Source: Otatea glauca (taxonomy: Eukaryota > Streptophyta > Magnoliopsida > Poales > Poaceae). Taken from it: 64,000 nt of DNA. Positions 59,430 to 64,000 of this stretch are shown here, one piece after another (positions within the stretch are counted from its first letter, which is position 1; every line of letters begins with the position of its first letter). The translations under genes were made by a program, and so were the position numbers. The stretch is taken from the NCBI GenBank assembly GCA_036346275.1, contig CM070725.1:45508104-45572103 (forward strand), written 5' to 3'. The notes beneath the pieces were generated by a model, which saw nothing but the letters and a program-made list of their open reading frames with translations, ran no database searches and had not been told where the DNA came from.

Positions 59430-60892
59430 CAGGGTTCCAAATCTCGGCGAAATTTTGGACCACCCCGAAATCTAAAGTATCGCTCGGGAATTTTTTTTTA
59501 AAAAAATTGAATTGCTACAGTAATATGAAATTTTGGTTTTTCTCGACGAAATTTTATGTTTTTTGGCCGGATTTGGTCCAATAACCCTTAAGAAAGTCAT
59601 CTCCTATGAAAATTTGTTGAAAAACTGAATTTTTTAGACATTTTAAAATTTTGGCAGAAACATTGTCAGATTTTTATAAACTTTTACAAGCTTGGTAATA
59701 ATCTGAAAATTTTATGGTACTATCCTTAGTAGTTTAGGATAATACATAAAAAAATTCAAAATAATTTAACTTGATTTGTTATCTTTAAAAAATCAAAAAC
59801 AGAATGAACATAATTGGGACAATTACATTGTCAGAATTTTATAAATTTTCTTGAGTGTGATTATGATCTAAAATTTTTGTGAGAGATTAATAATTGACTC
59901 AGTACCATTATATAAATTTTTCAAAAAATTTAAACTTTGTTTATTTTGTCAATCAAATCTATGTAAGCATTGAATTTTGTTTGTTATATTATATTTCAAA
60001 AATCAAAAAGAAAAGAATATAAATGGTATTGTGCCTTGTAAGAATTTTATAAATTCCCTAGAGTGTGATCATGATTCAAAATTTTTATGAGATATTAAGA
60101 ACTTCCTTATAACCATTCTGTAAATTTTTCAAAAAAATTAAACATTTTTTTATTGCTAAAGCAAATCTATGTATTGATCATCAGACTTTTATCAGGACGT
60201 AGCACTGTCTGAATTTTTAAACATTATTTGAGAATGAACATCATCTAAAATTTTTAAATAAACATTAATGTTACATAAGGACCATCCACAAAAATTTTCA
60301 AAAGTTTTTAACGTGGTTTAGATAATTTTTTATTTTGTTCAAGTTTGCCGGTAAGCCTTTTAACAGGGCAGTAGTACTGTTTAAATTTTTAAAAATTCAT
60401 AAAGTTTGATCATCATCTGAAAATTTTATGAGAGCATTAAAGATACATCATAACCATGCAAAAAAATTTCAAATGTTTATAACGTGGTTTGGACCATTTT
60501 GCATTCGGTTCAAAATTGCCGGTAAGTGTTTTATCAGGACAGTAGCAATATTTGAATTTTTAAAAATTCTACAGACCTCAGAATAATCTGAAATTTTTAT
60601 GGAAGTATCATCAATGTGTCAGGACTCTCCAAAAAAAAGTACAAAATTTTTTGACATCGTTTGACCTAACTTCTTTCCGTTGCAAAAAGACAAAAATTTC
60701 TGGTATTTCGCCCGAAATTTCGGTATTTTTCGGCGAATTTCATTTTTTCTCGGCACAAAACAAACCGGATTTGAATTTGTGTTTTTGAATTTCGGACGAG
60801 ATTTGTGCGAAATACCTGAATTTCGCTGAAATTTCGGAATCCGGTCAGAGGCGGTATTTTATCCAAAAACGAAATTTGGATCCTTGGGCGAT
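59430..60892 (+). repeat. AT-rich dispersed repeat, most complete copy
   Basis: It begins CCAGGGTTCCAAATCTCGGC and ends 'gaaatttggatccttggg', whose reverse complement, cccaaggatccaaatttc, resembles the start, so the ends are short inverted repeats. Internal ~165-bp units (60170-60640) match those at 25-530 in reverse complement. It is about 1.46 kb and non-coding. Confidence 0.65.
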
Positions 60893-61595
60893 ACTCGCTG
60901 GCAAATGGACTCCTCAAACGATACATTTGGACTCTTCGAATGATATCTAATGATTATGATCTTACTCATATAGCCACCTCGGTCGTGGCTATGCCCTAAT
61001 ACTAAAAAAAACTCGCAAATTGTAACTTGAGTTTCAAACCCCAGAACTCTCGTGGCTAGCACGCTCAATAAACACACGCGATTGAGGATTTATGTCTTAC
61101 GCATTTTTTTTAAGTATAAGAGAGACTCACACAATCCATATATACCACTGGTATGCACCATACGTATATGCACACGTGAATGTTCTTTACGCACACTAAG
61201 AAAGTGATCGTAGACTCTATGACCTCTAAAGTACGGTCCCACACATGTGTATACACGTTTTTAATTATTTTAGTAAGGCATAAAAAATTCGATCGAAAAG
61301 ATCAAACTTTGATGAGTAGAAAGTTCTACCACTCTGGTGCCAACCAAGCTGCGCTCGGCCTTATCACTTTGCACCTGTATAGTTGGCATGTGATCGTATT
61401 CGTAAGCCCTTAGTATTTCGTAATTAGTTGTACCTTCTAAATTTGTTGTAACCTATCGTGAAACCTCTCCTGTGCACCTTTATTTAATCGAGGAATGCAA
61501 TCGCTCCTGTGTGACGTCCTTCCCAAAACCATTCTTCCGCTTTACAATGGGAGTCGGGGCTCATATCTCATGCATTTTCAGCGTCATTGTATCTA
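60893..61595. other. Intergenic DNA, nothing identified
   Basis: No repeat end, gene or RNA was recognised. ORFs are short and lack motifs. Confidence 0.35.
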
Positions 61596-61599
61596 ATCA

Positions 61600-61858
61600 A
61601 ATACTCCCTTCAATCACAAATAGTTATTATTTTAGATATCGATACAGTCTTTAAAACTCCTTTGACCACTAATTTCTATTATAATATATTTAAAAAATCA
61701 AATAAAATCATAATATTATTAAAGTATGTTTCGAGATGAATTTACACATATAATTTTCATACATCTAATTTAAATGTTTAAAAATATATAGATAGCTACA
61801 ATTTTAAAATTTTGATTGCGCGTATCCTAAAGACAAGTTTTTTAATGAACGAAGCGAG
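61600..61858. mobile_element. Stowaway-like MITE upstream of the AIR12-like gene (degenerate)
   Basis: It starts 'tactcccttcaatcacaaat', close to the common 'tactccctccgt' start of grass Stowaway elements, and ends 'gaacgaagcgagtg'. The AT-rich interior and the size of about 260 bp fit. The ends are too changed to prove the inverted repeat. Confidence 0.5.
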
Positions 61859-61940
61859 TGCAGACTTACCGATGAAAAAATATAAACCCAACTTATCCCC
61901 CGAAAATATTCAAAATCACACATAGCACCACTTCCTGTCC

Positions 61941-61948
61941 TTATAAAA
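61941..61948 (+). promoter_or_regulatory. TATA box of the AIR12-like gene
   Basis: ttataaaacc lies about 105 bases before the ATG at 62050, which gives a 5' UTR of about 75 bases. Confidence 0.6.
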
Positions 61949-62049
61949 CCTCAAACCCCCTCACACTCACTCTCCCAAGAACAGAAGAAATCGAAGAACA
62001 CAAAACCAAACTCTGAACAAGTGAGCTCCAAATCCACACGGCCTCCAAA

Positions 62050-62821
62050 ATGCCGCACCAGATCGCGCTGCTCCTGCTCCTCCTGGTCTCCCCGGCGGCC
62101 ATGCGCGGGGCGGCGGCGGCCGGTGCCTGCGCTGGCGAGAAGTTCCCGGCGGGGAGGACTTACGGGACGTGCCAGGACCTTCCGAAGCTCGGCGCCGCGC
62201 TGCACTGGACCTACGACGAGTCCAAATCCTCGCTGTCGCTGGCTCTCGTGGCCGCGCCGGCCGGGCCCGGCGGGTGGGTGGCGTGGGCCCTCAACCCCAC
62301 CGGCGAGGGCATGGTCGGCGCGCAGGCGCTCGTGGCGCTCAAAGGCTCCTCCTCCGCCCCCACCGTCAAGACGTACAACATCACCGGCTACGTGCCGCTC
62401 GGCGGGCCTCGACTCCCATCGCGTTCCCGGCCACCGACCTCGCCGCCGATGAGGGGAGCGGGGGCAAGATCCGGCTGTACGGAAAGCTGCAGCTGCACAA
62501 GGGGATGAAGGCGGTGAACCAGGTGTGGCAGGTCGGGTCCTCGGTCACCGGCGGTGCCCCCGACAAGCACGCCTTCGGAGCGGACAACCTCGCCTCCAAG
62601 GCCAAGCTCGTGCTCGCCGGCCGGGCTACTGCCGCGAGCTCCCCGTCGCCCGCGCCCGCGCCTGAGGCCGGTGGCCCATCCAGCTCGGGCGGCAGCGACA
62701 GCGGCGCGGGTCGTCCGTGGCGCCGTCCAGTGGGAAGTCCGCGTCGGCGGCGGCAACGGCCGGCATGTCGGCGCCGGCACTCATTGCGCTGGCATTGGTG
62801 GGTTTCTTGGCGATGGTATGA
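62050..62821 (+). CDS. AIR12: AIR12-like DOMON protein, GPI-anchor type, with two frameshifts
   Basis: AIR12 proteins are apoplastic, membrane-anchored haem b proteins linked to plasma-membrane redox. The start MPHQIALLLLLLVSPAAMRG is a signal peptide. The DOMON domain has GWVAWALNPTGEGMVGAQAL, and further on KIRLYGKLQLHKG and DKHAFGADNLASKAKL; Met and His at the usual haem-ligand positions are present. A Pro/Ser/Gly-rich linker follows, then a hydrophobic end ALIALALVGFLAMV before TGA at 62819-62821, as in GPI-anchored proteins. The three parts lie in three frames: 62050-62408, 62409-62710 and 62711-62821. Each change equals one missing base, at ggcgggcctcg and gcgcgggtcg. Read as is, the ORF stops at 62508 after 152 codons. 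The rest of the gene (TATA box, poly(A) signal, no other stops) looks healthy, so sequencing or assembly error is as likely as a true pseudogene. Confidence 0.88.
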
Positions 62822-62921
62822 CAGTGGTGTTGGGCATGGGCACGACGGAGCATTAATTTCTTGAATAATATTGTGCCATTTTTGTTTATTTCCTTTTTTT
62901 TATTTTTCTTTTCCGTTTTGA

Positions 62922-62927
62922 AATAAA
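62922..62927 (+). terminator. Poly(A) signal of the AIR12-like gene
   Basis: AATAAA about 100 bases after the stop, after a T-rich stretch. Confidence 0.5.
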
Positions 62928-62929
62928 AA

Positions 62930-63309
62930 AAATGGTTGGTGTATGTGCTGAGCTGAGCTGTTGTTTTAGGTGTGGTGGTAGTACAGTGATTACTGTAGTC
63001 GACATGGCATTGATTTGATCATATGGGCTTATTTTTATCTCTGGAGTAGTACAACTGTACATGTGTGTTTTGCACTCTGTGCAGTGCAGTTGCCTGATCT
63101 GGTCCGGCCGTCCGGGACCTCCGGGTACTTGAGGAATTGCAGCATTTTTTCGTCATCAGATAGGCAAAATAATATTAGCCCTCATGCATCATAGACAAGG
63201 AGCAGTGCGCTGCATTTGTTTATGCTCATCACCACTCCCAACTTGAGACCTAGGGAGCAGAGTCTTGTTTACTGATGCTAGTTTGATTAAGGTTTTTAAT
63301 CTAGGGGAA
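62930..63309. other. Intergenic DNA, nothing identified
   Basis: Unique-looking sequence downstream of the AIR12-like gene. No gene or repeat was seen. Confidence 0.4.
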
Positions 63310-64000
63310 GTGTGTAGTGAGTAAGATTTAAAATCTCGTTAAAATTTTGAATTTTAGTGGGTTCAGATTCTAAATCTCGTGAAATAAAAATAAAATAAAT
63401 TGCTATAGTATTTCGGGAAATTTTGTCAACATTTTGGTGTTTCAGATCCAAATTAGCACAGATTTTACCGGTTTTGATGTTTTAGGACCGAATTTCACTG
63501 CAAAATTTTTTTGTGGAGAGTTGTAATGCTCTTTTATGAGAAATACACTTGAAAAGTTTGCAAAAAAAACATACAAATTATGTAACTTCAACCCTGCAAA
63601 AAAATTTTGTGGAGAGTTGTAATGCTCTTTATGAGAAATACACTTTGGAAAGTTTGCAAAAAAATATACAAAGTATGTAATTTTAATCCTAAATCCTAAC
63701 TTAGATTTCACCTTAAATGATTTATTTGGTTTAAACTCAAAACTTTAACTTGGATGTCCGCCTTAAATTGTATTTCTGTCTAAACTTTAACTTGTATTCC
63801 AACCTAAATCCTAAACCCTAACTTGGATTTCAACCTTAAATGATGTATGTCGGTCTTAAATTGTATTTGAGGCTAAACTCTAAACCCTAACTTGGGAATT
63901 TTATGTGCAAATACTTAGTATTTTAAATTCAAATAGATAGAAAATATAGATAAATACTTGTATGATTTTTTTATATTTTTCTCAATTTTTCTAACCTCGG
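63310..64000 (+). repeat. AT-rich repeat related to 51965-53335 (cut by window edge)
   Basis: It starts 'gatttaaaatctcgttaaaa' and shows the same order as the element at 51965, including 'gcaaatacttagtatttta' and 'agatagaaaatatagataaa' near the end. No host-gene sequence is present between these parts here. Confidence 0.6.
63500..63690. repeat. About 100-bp tandem pair inside the AT-rich repeat
   Basis: 'ttttgtggagagttgtaatg' through 'gcaaaaaaaa..atacaaa' is repeated with a period of about 98, with small indels. Confidence 0.85.

Noticed and set aside
63700..63890. Interstitial telomere-like sequence (repeated aaaccctaact)
   Set aside because: The phrase recurs only a few times with irregular spacing and changing context; it belongs to the AT-rich repeat, not to a (TTTAGGG)n array.

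Overview
The window looks like nuclear DNA of a grass (Poaceae). Evidence: intron-rich plant genes whose first exons are very GC-rich and whose later exons are AT-richer, dense MITEs, MULE and CACTA transposons, LTR and LINE remnants, and AT-rich dispersed repeats. The species cannot be told from the sequence. There is no sign of an organelle, a bacterium or a CRISPR array.

Three host genes are recognisable. (1) A complete 11-exon type I inositol polyphosphate 5-phosphatase with WD40 repeats (FRA3/5PTase12-14 clade) lies at 16427-26084 (+). The exons join in frame to 1153 codons plus stop. (2) A 3-exon cytochrome b561-plus-DOMON membrane protein lies at 30075-32684 (-), 393 codons including the stop. 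(3) A single-exon AIR12-like DOMON protein lies at 62050-62821 (+), but the frame is broken twice by apparent one-base deletions. Genes 2 and 3 share the same haem-binding DOMON domain. They point in opposite directions, away from the roughly 29 kb of mostly transposon sequence between them. Proteins of this kind are thought to move electrons across or along the plasma membrane.

Layout: 1-3430 AT-rich dispersed repeats with two opposed tRNA-like modules; 4079-12894 a decayed autonomous-type Mutator-like element (MULE) with a MudrA transposase, a plant-mobile-domain gene and a Myb/SANT-like gene, flanked by 187-bp direct repeats; 13-16 kb MITEs and repeats; 16.4-26.1 kb the 5-phosphatase gene, with several transposons in its introns; 26.5-27.2 kb a probable solo LTR; 30-32.7 kb the b561/DOMON gene; 33.8-36.9 kb a 3.1-kb solo LTR with a 5-bp target duplication; about 37.5-47.2 kb a CACTA (En/Spm) element with TNP2-type and TNPA-like genes on the minus strand; 49-61.9 kb MITEs, LINE remnants, AT-rich repeats and a two-exon fragment of a dihydroxy-acid dehydratase gene inside a repeat; 62 kb the AIR12-like gene; 63.3-64 kb another AT-rich repeat.

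Most notable observations: the MULE carrying two cargo genes and bounded exactly by 187-bp direct repeats; the captured, still in-phase dihydroxy-acid dehydratase exon pair; one MITE family present three times; and a 1-kb MULE-type insertion with a perfect 9-bp target duplication in intron 5 of the phosphatase gene.
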